A stretch of 35,186 bases of DNA from Stramenopiles sp. TOSAG23-3 (taxonomy: Eukaryota > Sar). The notes under the pieces were generated by a model. That model was not told where the DNA came from. It worked only from the letters and a program-made list of their open reading frames with translations, and did no database searches. Below, piece by piece: positions 26,101-34,418 of the stretch. The DNA lies in the NCBI GenBank assembly GCA_900128585.1, contig LT642200.1, forward strand, positions 1-35,186, read 5' to 3'. Position 1 is the stretch's first letter, and every line of letters starts with the position of its first letter. The position numbers and the translations under genes were made by a program.

Positions 26101-27940
26101 GCCCAAAGAAGCGGCAGAGAAGAAGAAGCCAGTCCAATTAACACCGTTGCAGCTTGCCAAAAAGGAGTGCGACGATGCCATCATGCAGCGAGATTACTTG
26201 GAACGTGAGATACAAGAAGCGGAGGAAGCTCATCGTGCCGCAGTTGGTAGGGAAAAAGATTTGCGGATGCGGCAGAAGATCGAAATGACCGAAATGACGG
26301 AAGGGCAACTGTCGATCGCGGAATTACGAGAACTCATGAGGCTCATGATACATTTGCGAAAGATGGCTGGGCCAGAGAATGCCTGGAAAAGTATTTCCCC
26401 CCCCGGAGACTCGGGAGGGGCGAAGGACGGGGAAGACATGGCGGCGCAGAATGCGTCTAAGCTAAAAAGCGACATCCGACGCGCGAACGAGGCTCGGGCA
26501 GCTGGTCTTCTGGCAGGATCCGATGGTATGGACGGTGTCCGGGTTGGGGAAGGGGATACTAGCTTTATTAAGTACCACCACCGTCCCATGCCGAAGGTTA
26601 TTAGGTTCGATGTTGAAAGCGACAAGATCCCTGATGTTATTGTGAACGCCCTGCAACTGCTCGATGATCTTGATAGGTTGTTCTGGTTTCAGCGTGCGCA
26701 TGCTTGCGCAAAAAAGGGTGTCCCGGCGTACGTTGAAGATTTTGCAGAACTGGACGAAGACGACCAGGCGGCCAAAGTGTACGAGCCGAAGAATCCTAAA
26801 TACAAGTTTCTGTGGGACGAGAATGGCAGGCCACCAGGGATTGGCAAACGCGGGGTCGACATGAAAGGCCTGTGTAAATGCCATTTAAAGAAGTGCCTCG
26901 TATGTCGTAACTGCGAAAAACGACACTGCTGGTGCCCTGGCGGTCCATTAGACCCCCACGCACCTCCTGTGCCGAAGAAGAAGCCGAAACCAAAGAAGAA
27001 GCCGCCGCCAGTCGTGAAGCCCCCCCCGGCACCGAAACCGCCTCGAAAGGGTCCCGTCGTCCAAAAACAGCCCAAGCCGAAATTGACGAAAGAACAAGAG
27101 CAGGCCCTTGTGCGCATGAAGTGGAGGAGACGCCTTGCGCTGGACACCGTCCAGGGCACGGCAGCCGCAAAGGAAGCGGAGGAGATGACGAAATGGCGGG
27201 TCAAGAATGCCAAAGTAAATGCGGCCACCTCCGGTGTAAAAGCTATGAAGGCTATGAGAGCCCAGAATGCGTTGGGTGCGGAGAAGGCGAAGGGAAAGAA
27301 AACTGGGTCGAAGGAAGCCTCCGGCGCCGACCATATTGTGCCGATAGATGCTTCTGGGCAACGATTAATATCACACCGAGCCTCATGCCATCGCTGCGGA
27401 AATCTGCGGAAGAAGACCATGAAGTGCAGCCGTTGCCCTCACGTATTTTGTCAAAAGTGTGGAGAAAAGATGCAAGAAGAACATGGCGTAATTACCTTCA
27501 AAGAAGGATGCCCAGTATGCAAGGAACTGTGCTGTTGTGGTGTCAACCGAAGCGCCGACTGTATCCGAAAATTTCATTGTTACAAAAAGTGCCCAGCCAT
27601 GAAAAAACTTGGCAAGAGAGGTGCAAAGCTTGTGGCGCAAGCAGCAGCTCTTGCAGGGACGAATGAAGTTTCGGGGAGTGGCGCCTCCGGTGGAGTGGCG
27701 AATGAATCGTCTACCACTGCCAAAACTACGAGTGCGAATGTGACCACGACTGCGAGCAGCAGTGGGGAAAAGCCCGCTGTTGAGAAGGTTAAACCTGCTC
27801 CTGCAGTTAGCGCGACGGCTGTGGCTGGGAACGCCACCAGTGGCAAGGCTGGATCAAGTGCGGCGCTAGCGGCTGGGAGCGTTGCCAGTACAGAGGCGAA
27901 CAAAGCGTCTCTTACTGCAAATCACGACGCGGTTGTGTAA
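23156..27940 (+). CDS. KDM2/KDM7-type JmjC protein with Tudor-like and 4CXXC_R1-type zinc finger domains
   Basis: A 1594-residue protein from the ATG at 23156; six codons upstream are open but start with TTG. Order: a Tudor/agenet-like barrel (about 48-110, LWDDDGKWYSGIITDY); an acidic disordered region; a JmjC fold (about 400-865); a coiled, Lys-rich stretch; a Cys cluster (about 1238-1264, CKCHLKKCLVCRNCEKRHC); a Pro/Lys-rich linker; a zinc finger (about 1410-1480, CHRCGNLRKKTMKCSRCP to CPVCKELCCC) like the 4CXXC_R1 finger of CDCA7 and plant JMJ24-type proteins; and a low-complexity tail. The JmjC core resembles KDM2/KDM7, with KPIVVKDVKDMGMTIPDP, DFHIDEAGSATWYYAHQGE and VIPAGWIHAMYA. The iron ligands His734, Asp736 and His806 are kept. 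The position of the KDM2A 2-oxoglutarate lysine is Thr751. A roughly 185-residue Ala/Val-rich insert splits the fold. It likely acts on chromatin; demethylase activity is uncertain. Confidence 0.85.
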   Translation: MVKKRRLDASHLPAKKRAVLGPNATSITPTYVESSGASSSRPSGEALIAHRVSVLWDDDGKWYSGIITDYRVKQGIGKHQIVYDVADGGQIMRTISQAQGLLGAGVTTHEWLIFEAGRGKKIGNVVKWKLIEEDDELSVGSSKPSARGARKPMVAKPKGPGSYARNVGRGRGAGGDDAHKRRGGPVRPSSKRYSPTSEFDDSTFSSGMGEFGALDEMGNENDFVNMIDDIDDPGESDARPGRGGSSALDTSDGQWGNLFLPFDIGEDDEAEDDLQDSGFGTNFSQIFGADNDYNDGGGGSDNSDYDSGGEDFDSLAASAANNGTKQLGWQGDDTSNSDRKKGRGKRPAGGPISGSAGGQYSSSSHGAGAGAETSPSTAADDGGEEPIKQKVAAVKEPEYFTLQGSEMTKSWMRESGFEKPIVVKDVKDMGMTIPDPKMDIFAFCNAIGDETMTGLRVKAQSEIDVKMSDWAKHFSVTGRPKDDPSELRLPTLAINGTELHKQISVPSFVETLDWSKYVLRVGNDDVHDDCRLVLELGRSTGLNKNWDSRRHFIGKNEKPSAEDVEAAPVLATPVGSASLDSAAPVKPAPADVVATGVPAVEEIKKVEVKVESPGEDVIMKDVEGSKGGAAVVDAEPAGVTALEKTALGAGDAKALKAVATAKAAAPSGRKGAAAQAAVGPGAVGTVTTSVAGAVTTTKTVVEDSDGTIRTDVKRTSEPTMLCKMRTEGTYSDFHIDEAGSATWYYAHQGETWVYFIPPSVTNLEKYEKWYMSDNQTEIFFGDLVSDCFKLKVVRGNLLVIPAGWIHAMYARSNSVLLGSSFSNTLCLTTQIRVHKIERSCHLTPASLKNVFWHVCLHFYKAMLECSVKKRQFRRRRGQIEREGTKLSKTRENRQKSRAENQVKLKRIRILAEQKIKALKAMGGMPNLNPVLPPSSTAKAKSKGKGGKKKKDDDKKDGKKKDAGNAAIPAESASGEAKTGDAEPKEAAEKKKPVQLTPLQLAKKECDDAIMQRDYLEREIQEAEEAHRAAVGREKDLRMRQKIEMTEMTEGQLSIAELRELMRLMIHLRKMAGPENAWKSISPPGDSGGAKDGEDMAAQNASKLKSDIRRANEARAAGLLAGSDGMDGVRVGEGDTSFIKYHHRPMPKVIRFDVESDKIPDVIVNALQLLDDLDRLFWFQRAHACAKKGVPAYVEDFAELDEDDQAAKVYEPKNPKYKFLWDENGRPPGIGKRGVDMKGLCKCHLKKCLVCRNCEKRHCWCPGGPLDPHAPPVPKKKPKPKKKPPPVVKPPPAPKPPRKGPVVQKQPKPKLTKEQEQALVRMKWRRRLALDTVQGTAAAKEAEEMTKWRVKNAKVNAATSGVKAMKAMRAQNALGAEKAKGKKTGSKEASGADHIVPIDASGQRLISHRASCHRCGNLRKKTMKCSRCPHVFCQKCGEKMQEEHGVITFKEGCPVCKELCCCGVNRSADCIRKFHCYKKCPAMKKLGKRGAKLVAQAAALAGTNEVSGSGASGGVANESSTTAKTTSANVTTTASSSGEKPAVEKVKPAPAVSATAVAGNATSGKAGSSAALAAGSVASTEANKASLTANHDAVV

Positions 27941-28262
27941 AGTTTTGACGGAAAGAGTTTTTCACTTTGCGTGAAAACATCAATTTGTGCTTTTTTTTGT
28001 GTCTAAAGTTAATTTATGATATGATGTTTTATTAGTCATAGTCACACAATTGAGATAATCTTGAGAGTCTTAAAACATACTATATAATTAGTTTTTTTAT
28101 ATCATAACATAGTAAGTATGATAAGTACTTATCTAATCATATCAAATGTAATACGATAAATATGGCCATATTTTTTAAATGAGAGATAGAGAGTAAAAAG
28201 ACGTCGTGTATTAATTGCACGCGTGCTAACTTAAGCGTAAGACTGGTGTATTTTAAATTATG
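27941..28262. other. Convergent 3' spacer between the JmjC and OXNAD1-like genes
   Basis: About 320 AT-rich bases with no gene. It holds one inverted long copy of the 3'-flank element and short ATGATA/TATCAT repeats. Confidence 0.6.
28061..28098 (-). repeat. 3'-flank element, long copy (inverted)
   Basis: Read on the minus strand it begins AAAAAAACTAATTATATAGT and runs through ATGTTTTAAGACTCTCAA. It is nearly identical to 15577-15611 and is in sense orientation for the OXNAD1-like gene, about 165 bases after its stop. Confidence 0.65.
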
Positions 28263-29216
28263 TCACCACCACCTTTCCACTCGAGTATCCTTTATTTCTA
28301 GCTGATGAAGCAATTCTTCGTAACCATCGCAGAAACTTGGGGGGCCACAAAGATAACTAATTATATTTTTCTCTCCAGTCGCGTTGGACTCACCGTTGTG
28401 ATCGGACTTCAAAAAACTAATTGCACCCTCAAAATCTGCCACTTGGAGTCTGCCGACACCCACTTGGTCGGTTGCGGTATCTATCCCATTATTCCCAGTC
28501 GTCTTCATACAAGAGTGCAACATCACAGGGTGCTCTTGTACACACGCGTTTATGGAATCAAGAAAGACTAAGCTGTCCAGGTCCTTGGCAGTATACAGAA
28601 TCGCGCATTTGGGACCTGGCTTTGAGGGCGTAGCGCTTTGTAAGCAATGGCTTACTTCCAATAGGATCGAGAAAAGAGGGTTTATTCCTATCCCCCCTGC
28701 CACAAGTAAAATTCGGTCTTCCTTCTTTGCATCGATGGAAGATTCGGGTACAGGCATCGAACACTCCTCAGTCCAAAAAAAATCCCCGCCAGACCTGATA
28801 GTAACAAAATCCCCAACTTGGCACTCACTGGTTAACCAACGTGTAGGAGGGTGGTCTGCGTCTTTAATTGCCAAAGAAAAGTAAGGCAATTGGCTAGGAA
28901 TGGAAGTCATTGAAAATCCGCCAACCACATCAACATCTGGAATAAACATATCTATCCATTGGCCGGGCCGAAACGAAAACGATTCATTGTTTCTAGCATC
29001 AGGCTCAGCGCGGAACGTAAACGATGAAACCCCTCCGCCCACATACTTTTTCTCCAAACACTCAGCAAGGAAAATACGCTGATTCGGCGGGATATTTTTA
29101 ATCGAATGTACAGCAGCCCGGTGCATTTTTTGTCCCTTTTCTGCGCTTGGCTCCAACTCACCCTGTGTCGGAAATATCATGAGATGTTTACTTTCGCATT
29201 TTTCTTCTTCGTTCAT
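28263..29216 (-). CDS. OXNAD1-like flavin/NAD(P)-binding oxidoreductase
   Basis: A 317-residue protein from the ATG at 29216; the frame is open upstream only with a TTG start. It matches OXNAD1, a ferredoxin-reductase-fold protein. The FAD-binding barrel contains FRPGQWIDMFIPDVDVVGGF, SMTSIP and HPPTRWLTSECQVGD. The NAD-binding half contains ILLVAGGIGINPLFSILLEV, AILYTAKDLDSLVF and ISYLCGPPSFCDGYEELL. The end, RVERWW, matches the family's closing FEKWW. OXNAD1 is mitochondrial in animals and its physiological reaction is not well defined, so no substrate is proposed. The first 40 residues are polar and do not look like a strong transit peptide; a start at the ATG at 29180 is possible. Confidence 0.88.
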   Translation of the reverse strand: MNEEEKCESKHLMIFPTQGELEPSAEKGQKMHRAAVHSIKNIPPNQRIFLAECLEKKYVGGGVSSFTFRAEPDARNNESFSFRPGQWIDMFIPDVDVVGGFSMTSIPSQLPYFSLAIKDADHPPTRWLTSECQVGDFVTIRSGGDFFWTEECSMPVPESSIDAKKEDRILLVAGGIGINPLFSILLEVSHCLQSATPSKPGPKCAILYTAKDLDSLVFLDSINACVQEHPVMLHSCMKTTGNNGIDTATDQVGVGRLQVADFEGAISFLKSDHNGESNATGEKNIISYLCGPPSFCDGYEELLHQLEIKDTRVERWW

Positions 29217-29387
29217 TACGAAAAAATGGGTTGAGCCTGAGACGGAAAAAATAAGAACTGAGAAAAAAAGCAAATAATTACTATTTAGTCGTAGTAGTAT
29301 TTTTTTTATTATAAAATAATTATTATTATATTTTATTATCTAATAATAAATATTATTAGATACGGTACAGGTACAGGTATTTACCAA

Positions 29388-29431
29388 GGTACCTTTTGGA
29401 GAATAATTTTTTAAATACCACTGGTAGGTGG
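29388..29431. repeat. GGTACC and TACCACTGGTA palindromic element
   Basis: GGTACC lies at 29388-29393. TACCACTGGTA (29416-29426), followed by GGTGGTAG, is nearly identical to TACCACCGGTAGGTGGTG at 33366. It sits upstream of the OXNAD1-like gene. Confidence 0.5.
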
Positions 29432-29446
29432 TAGGACGGAGGAAAA

Positions 29447-29601
29447 GGAAGAAGGAAGAAGGAAGAAGGAAGAAGGAAGAAGGAAGAAGGAAGAAGGAAG
29501 AAGGAAGAAGGAAGAAGGAAGAAAGAAGGAAGAAGGAAGAAGGAAGAAGGAAGAAGGAAGAAGAAAGAAGGAAGAAGAAAGAAGGAAGAAGAAAGAAGGA
29601 A
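29447..29601. repeat. GGAAGAA minisatellite
   Basis: About 20 imperfect 7-base units, with some variants shortened or extended by an A. It produces a false Ser/Phe/Leu-rich ORF on the minus strand. Confidence 0.92.
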
Positions 29602-29701
29602 GCAATAATTTGTTTGTTGTGTAACTATGGAACTTTTGTGTAATGAATATCACGCAGGTATTGTACGTATAATTGAATTATTCTATCGAAGAAAACTGAG
29701 A

Positions 29702-32700
29702 CTACTCAAAGAACTTGCCGGTACCACCTCGAGCAAACGGATTAGGACTTTGAGGTCCTCCCTTGGTGACGCCATTTGAAAGTTTTACACTAAGAGCTAA
29801 ATTTTCAGACGCCTGCTTCTGCAAAAACCCAGATACCATTTCTTCATCCTCGTCGCTACTGTATTGGAATGTGTCGTACATTGCGGCACCACCACTGCTC
29901 GCCTTTGGGGATGCCAATACAGCGTCCTTCATCGCTTCTTTCAATGCTTCACTTCCGTGGCGTTGCAGCGACATGGCGCGATCTCCACCGTGGTTATCGT
30001 TCCCATCGCTTCTTTGATAAGATCCCTTCTTTTTTGCCTGGGTTATAAAATCATACCCCAGTAAAGTGTCTGTTCCTGGGCGCCGCCCTTCATCGAAATC
30101 AAAGCACGCGTCCAAAAATTCAACCAAGGCATCCGACGATTGGTCGGGGTACTCGTTGCGAGGTGGTTCCATCGCGTTCGCTATGTGAAACATAAGGGTC
30201 ATTGCTGTATCGATTCCAAGAGAAGACCACGGCGGGTTGCCGGTAAACATATTCAAAACAGTCCCACCAACGCTCCAAATATCTGCCTTGCGCCCCTGTT
30301 TTTCTTGCTTGATCATTTCTGGGGCCATAAAATAAGGGGTCCCTCGATATTCCAATTCTTCCTTCCTAGAAATACTTTGCCCAGTCGTCAGCTGCCTTGC
30401 TGCACCAAAGTCAGCGAGTTTGACAGTGCCAATGTCGTCGATGAGGACATTTCCGGGCTTTATGTCTAAATGAATGACATCATTATTATGCAAGTATTGC
30501 AAGCCCAGTAGAATCTGGTGTGTATACGTCCGCGCGATCGTCTCTGTTAATCGACCGAATTTCTTCAAAATATCCACTAATGACCCTGCTGGAACCCACT
30601 CTGTAAATATAAACAGTTCGCGCGTTTTATCGTCCCATTGAGCGCCCAAATATCTTACAATATGTTCATGAGACAACGTCTTCATTACATTTATCTCATC
30701 TTGTAAATCTTGGAGTTCTTGCGGGTCGGAATTGGTGGCAACCTGCTTCACAGCCATCATTTCCCCCGTCTCGAGATTCAGCCCCATGTACACCCGGCCA
30801 TAAGCACCCTGGCCAATAATCTCCCCCCGTCTCCATTCTCCCAGTTCGCTGGGTGCACGTTTCCGGGCATTTCGGCGCCGGTCAGACTTCGAGTCAACAG
30901 GAACTGCACCTGTGCTTTTCGTGTCTTCTTTCGGTTTTGTTTCTTTCTTCGAATCATCCTTCTTCTTCACCACAACGTAATTCGCTGGAAAATACCCTTC
31001 GCCCCGCACGGAATTGCCCCACCACCAGTCGCCACTTTGCGACGTATCCGCCACCATCACCAAATCTCCCACGGCTAAAGACAACTCCGTTTCTATGTTG
31101 CTGTCATAAGTTTTGATCACTTGAACATAAAAAGGGACGGGAGGCGCCTCGGGTGGTGGCGCAGCGTTCGGATTTTCTTGCTGCTGCAGCAGCTGAGCCT
31201 TTGGGGGCGACGGGTAATAGTCCGCCTGGTTCTCCTCCAGCGGTCCTAAACTACACTTGGTTCTTAATTTTCCGATTACCCGCAGCACCTTCGCAGTATG
31301 TATCTTCTTTACCCCTAGCTCTAGCAAATCCTCCTTTCCTAGATCCAACAACGTTTCGCCGTCCACTTCCTTTAAATTGTCCCGTTTAACGGTCGCACGA
31401 ACAACTTTTAAATCCGCAGTGAAAGCAAACCACTTCATCACTTCTTGCGCACTCCACTGTTGCGCTTTCCGCTCATCTAAACTACACGCACCCTTCCACT
31501 CGTCGTAACTGAACCCAAAAAATATATTGTAATGTGACCCTACTGCTTGCCGTAGGTCGCATAGGCGGTTGTTTGCAGGCTGCGCGTTTGATCCACCGTA
31601 CTCGTGGACAATTGTCCACAATTTGTACCAATCGATGAGATCTATTCCGCCGTTTGTGTTTTGGTCAAAAAATTCAAGGGCTTCCCTCAATTCACGATCG
31701 CTCCAATTGAACCCGTGGTCGTAGACAAGTCGGCCAAACTCTTCTTTCGTAATTGTCCCCGTCCGAGAGTGGTCGTAGTCGTCGAAGGCCTGCTGGATCC
31801 CTTTGTCCGCTGCAACAGGCACTAGCTTTCGCAGTTGTCCGCCCGTCATATCTTTTGCAGGCTCCTTAAAGCTCAAAAGCTGTTCTTCTGTCGTTTTCCT
31901 GCTCAACGTTGACCTTTGGAACGGGACGTTTCTTTTTCCGCGGGTGCTGTTTCCACCCCGTGTGACTTTGTGGTCCCTCAGCGAAGCAGCTTGGGCCATC
32001 GCGAGCGCGCGAGCTTCGCGGTCATTTAAACGCTTCCGGATGGTTGCCTCCTTTTCACTTTCTCGAATGGCCTTGGCAAAATCGTCTTCGCTGCCATGCT
32101 GGCCACCATTGCTGACAGCGTTGTACGAACCGTCGCTGTACGCATGGGTCGTAGTAGAAGACAGGGATGCCGCAGATGAATTATCGTAACTATTGTGGTG
32201 GGACGGCGACGGGCTTCCCAATTTTGCACTCTGGCAATGCTCGCAGATGGTTGTCATCGGGGCATTCATCCATGTACAAGTGGAGCATGCCCAGTTTGCC
32301 CTGGAGGGTGACGCGCTGTAAGATGGGTCGTCGTATTTTTGGGCCACATGCTGCTCCGTTTCCACTGCCAAATTTTTCTCGTGCATCATTTTCTGGAACA
32401 ACATAAAATCTTCAAAGGTAAAAAGTTTGCGCAACAACGTTTTTAAAGCAGCGTCTCGGGGGCCCATATCGTTCTGGCTCAACTTGATTTCGCAAGCATA
32501 GATAAACTCTTCCGGCGTGCTCCCTATTTCTCTTAATACTCCTTCCAGCATTCCTTCCACCAATTCACGAAATTCACGAAAAACTTCCCACTGGCCGTGA
32601 TCGTGCTCGCCCTCGATGTCCGAGAAAATAGCACAGTGGGAATCTATAAATGTTGTTATCATCGCTTTCCAGTCCGGCCCTTTCAAGTAATTTTCGATGG

Positions 32701-32863
32701 ACTCTACCACGACGTCTGGTCCTAAATCCGACATTCTTGTTACAGTTCCCCCGGGTGAAGACACCTCCGTCACCCTCTCTTTTCTGCACATCACGCACGA
32801 GAGGTCAACGTTTTTGTTGTAATATGTACAATTTGGGCAGGCCCACTCGTCGGAGGACGCCAT
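29702..32863 (-). CDS. Multidomain MAPKKK: NZF-BART-NZF-UIM-EF hand-SAM-SH3-kinase
   Basis: A 1053-residue protein, ATG at 32863. Domains in order: NZF/RanBP2 zinc finger (5-30, WACPNCTYYN); a BART-like domain (about 51-170) close to that of CFAP36 (ENYLKGPDWKAMITTFIDS, LVEGMLEGVLREIGSTPEEF, FTFEDFMLFQKMM); a second NZF (190-215, WACSTCTWMN); a UIM-like helix (about 259-275, DDFAKAIRESEKEA); two EF-hands (loops at 364-375 and 400-411); SAM (about 467-535); SH3 (about 577-634, GDWWWG, GYFPANYV); and a STE11-type kinase (about 677-940). The kinase has GQGAYG, Lys706, the catalytic loop HLDIKPGN with Asp800, DFG at 818-820 and GTPYFMAPE. All core catalytic residues are present, but the Arg of HRD is Leu. 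It probably heads a MAP kinase cascade, with ubiquitin, calcium and small-GTPase inputs inferred from the domains. The tail is acidic. Confidence 0.88.
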   Translation of the reverse strand: MASSDEWACPNCTYYNKNVDLSCVMCRKERVTEVSSPGGTVTRMSDLGPDVVVESIENYLKGPDWKAMITTFIDSHCAIFSDIEGEHDHGQWEVFREFRELVEGMLEGVLREIGSTPEEFIYACEIKLSQNDMGPRDAALKTLLRKLFTFEDFMLFQKMMHEKNLAVETEQHVAQKYDDPSYSASPSRANWACSTCTWMNAPMTTICEHCQSAKLGSPSPSHHNSYDNSSAASLSSTTTHAYSDGSYNAVSNGGQHGSEDDFAKAIRESEKEATIRKRLNDREARALAMAQAASLRDHKVTRGGNSTRGKRNVPFQRSTLSRKTTEEQLLSFKEPAKDMTGGQLRKLVPVAADKGIQQAFDDYDHSRTGTITKEEFGRLVYDHGFNWSDRELREALEFFDQNTNGGIDLIDWYKLWTIVHEYGGSNAQPANNRLCDLRQAVGSHYNIFFGFSYDEWKGACSLDERKAQQWSAQEVMKWFAFTADLKVVRATVKRDNLKEVDGETLLDLGKEDLLELGVKKIHTAKVLRVIGKLRTKCSLGPLEENQADYYPSPPKAQLLQQQENPNAAPPPEAPPVPFYVQVIKTYDSNIETELSLAVGDLVMVADTSQSGDWWWGNSVRGEGYFPANYVVVKKKDDSKKETKPKEDTKSTGAVPVDSKSDRRRNARKRAPSELGEWRRGEIIGQGAYGRVYMGLNLETGEMMAVKQVATNSDPQELQDLQDEINVMKTLSHEHIVRYLGAQWDDKTRELFIFTEWVPAGSLVDILKKFGRLTETIARTYTHQILLGLQYLHNNDVIHLDIKPGNVLIDDIGTVKLADFGAARQLTTGQSISRKEELEYRGTPYFMAPEMIKQEKQGRKADIWSVGGTVLNMFTGNPPWSSLGIDTAMTLMFHIANAMEPPRNEYPDQSSDALVEFLDACFDFDEGRRPGTDTLLGYDFITQAKKKGSYQRSDGNDNHGGDRAMSLQRHGSEALKEAMKDAVLASPKASSGGAAMYDTFQYSSDEDEEMVSGFLQKQASENLALSVKLSNGVTKGGPQSPNPFARGGTGKFFE

Positions 32864-33272
32864 CTCCCGCTTACGACGCAGTCAAGTACGACGGGCCGGT
32901 GTAAGGAATAAAACAATACCCCCAAAAAACCGATGAATTTGGACTTTGGCATTCAATTTTCAGTCACCCCACGCGTACATCCATACAATATTCCCTACTC
33001 ATTTTTAAACAAGGTAATGTGTAGCACACGAACGTCCTCGAATTAAAAAGGCGCGAGGAGCACCGACGACGACGATCCCCCCAACCTGCACAACAAACAC
33101 AATTTGATGATACTATCATCATATATTAATGCTGTTGTTGCATTCTTCTTCTTTTCTTCTCGTCGTATTACGGTAGTCTCCTTCTACAACAGGTAATACC
33201 AGGTAAGTACCGTACCGTAGCTCTTATGACACCGGACAAACTGTGTCATTTAATTTTTTTGCTGTTTATATA

Positions 33273-33287
33273 CCCTAACCCTAACCC
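33273..33287. repeat. Short CCCTAA (telomere-type) run
   Basis: Two and a half units of CCCTAA. This is too short to mean a telomere, but it equals the TTAGGG repeat used by many eukaryotes. Confidence 0.6.
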
Positions 33288-33323
33288 TTTTTGAGAGGTT
33301 CCGTTGTACGAGGAGGTAGTACG

Positions 33324-33382
33324 GTACCAGGTATTATTTAATACCTGGTACGTACCGGTATTTTATACCACCGGTAGGTGGT
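33324..33382. repeat. Perfect hairpin GTACCAGGTATTA plus ACCGGT element
   Basis: The arms GTACCAGGTATTA (33324-33336) and TAATACCTGGTAC (33339-33351) are perfect complements round a TT loop. TACCGGTA follows at 33354, then TACCACCGGTAGGTGGT at 33366. This is the fullest example of the palindromic family. Confidence 0.7.
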
Positions 33383-33663
33383 GAAGAAGTTTATTCAAGA
33401 CTTCTTCATACTTCATATCCGTACCCTATTCGTAACATTATTTTCATTTAGCATAACCATAGCATTGTTTATAATTTTTTTTACTTGTTAGTCGTCTAGT
33501 ATGAATAATAGTAGTGTAATTTGTTATATAGGTTATATAAAAAAATAGACGACAACAAAAACTAGAGTTTGTGCCTGGGTGGTGTGTGGTGTATTTTATT
33601 ATTATTTAATATTTGAGGAATCAATTTACAATAAAACATTTTAATTAGAAAATGAAGAAGGGG

Positions 33664-33693
33664 GAGGTGAGGTGAGGTGAGGTGAGGTGAGGT
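33664..33693. repeat. GAGGT microsatellite, six copies
   Basis: Six perfect GAGGT units upstream of the secreted-protein gene. Confidence 0.95.
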
Positions 33694-33962
33694 GAACGCG
33701 ACTTTTGTATTTTTTATATTAATAATAGGTAAATGATAAACAGTGTATAAAAAAACAACCAACACAACACATGTACGAAAATATAATAAATGTTTTATAT
33801 TTTATTTAGTCGTCTTCGTTCTGTGTCATATATACATATGACAAATTATTTACTTTCAGACAGAAGAGATATCACATTATTGAACAGAAAGTCATACTTT
33901 AGAAAGTTCATGGCAAGATTGTTTGTTAGAAAGACTTGAACTTAACCGTAGACTTGAACAGA

Positions 33963-34418
33963 ATGAGATCGTTCGTTCCATTGCTTCTTTTGGTGGGCTC
34001 TATTGTCCTTGCTAGAACTCCCGCAGCTTTCGCTAAAGAGGACCTTGTCAAGTGCATGGAACTTGCAAAAGAAAAATGTGCGCCTAATGATTTGCTAGAA
34101 GATGCAAAAATTGGATTGAAAAAGAGCCCCATTCCTATTTTGATAAATGGAAAGCCTCTTGAGATACCAACAAAGGAAGAAGATAGAGCGGCATTTTTGG
34201 GCAGCATACTGAAGCAAACCCTTCCAGATGAGTTGAAACTTGTTGGCAAACTTATGTTTTGTGGTATGGGAAATTATGTTAAGAAGAAGTGTGCCAAAGG
34301 CACCGTCGCAGCTTTGGCGGAGACGTGTGGGGTCGAGGGCCTTAGCGAGGACAAGATCAAGGCCGAGTGCCCAGAAGCAATGTTTAAGGGGTTGAGGGCT
34401 AATAAAAATGCTGCATAG
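33963..34418 (+). CDS. Small secreted cysteine-containing protein, function unknown
   Basis: A 151-residue protein from the ATG at 33963; nine further codons are open upstream but begin with TTG. Residues 1-24 (MRSFVPLLLLVGSIVLARTP then AAFA) form a clear signal peptide with a probable cut after AFA, so the mature chain starts near KEDLVKC. Six cysteines follow, at KCMEL, KCAPN, FCGMG, KKCAKG, ETCGV and AECPE, enough for three disulfides. The rest is rich in Lys, Glu and Ala and appears helical. No transmembrane segment follows and no ER-retention motif is seen. I do not recognise a family. An extracellular or vacuolar role is the only inference. It stands alone in an AT-rich region. Confidence 0.75.
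   Translation: MRSFVPLLLLVGSIVLARTPAAFAKEDLVKCMELAKEKCAPNDLLEDAKIGLKKSPIPILINGKPLEIPTKEEDRAAFLGSILKQTLPDELKLVGKLMFCGMGNYVKKKCAKGTVAALAETCGVEGLSEDKIKAECPEAMFKGLRANKNAA

Larger units (their letters stand above)
29217..29701. other. Spacer between the MAPKKK 3' end and OXNAD1-like 5' end
   Basis: No gene supported. It contains GGTACC-type palindromes at 29388-29431 and a GGAAGAA minisatellite at 29447-29601. Confidence 0.6.
32864..33962. other. Divergent spacer between the MAPKKK and the secreted-protein gene
   Basis: About 1.1 kb with no supported gene. It contains a short telomere-like run (33273-33287), the perfect CCTGGTA hairpin (33324-33351), an ACCGGT element (33366-33382) and a GAGGT repeat (33664-33693). 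Confidence 0.6.

Noticed and set aside
29411-29653. Ser/Phe/Leu repeat ORF on the minus strand
   Set aside because: It is a translation of the GGAAGAA minisatellite.
33273-33287. Telomere or chromosome end
   Set aside because: Only two and a half CCCTAA units, with genes continuing on both sides.
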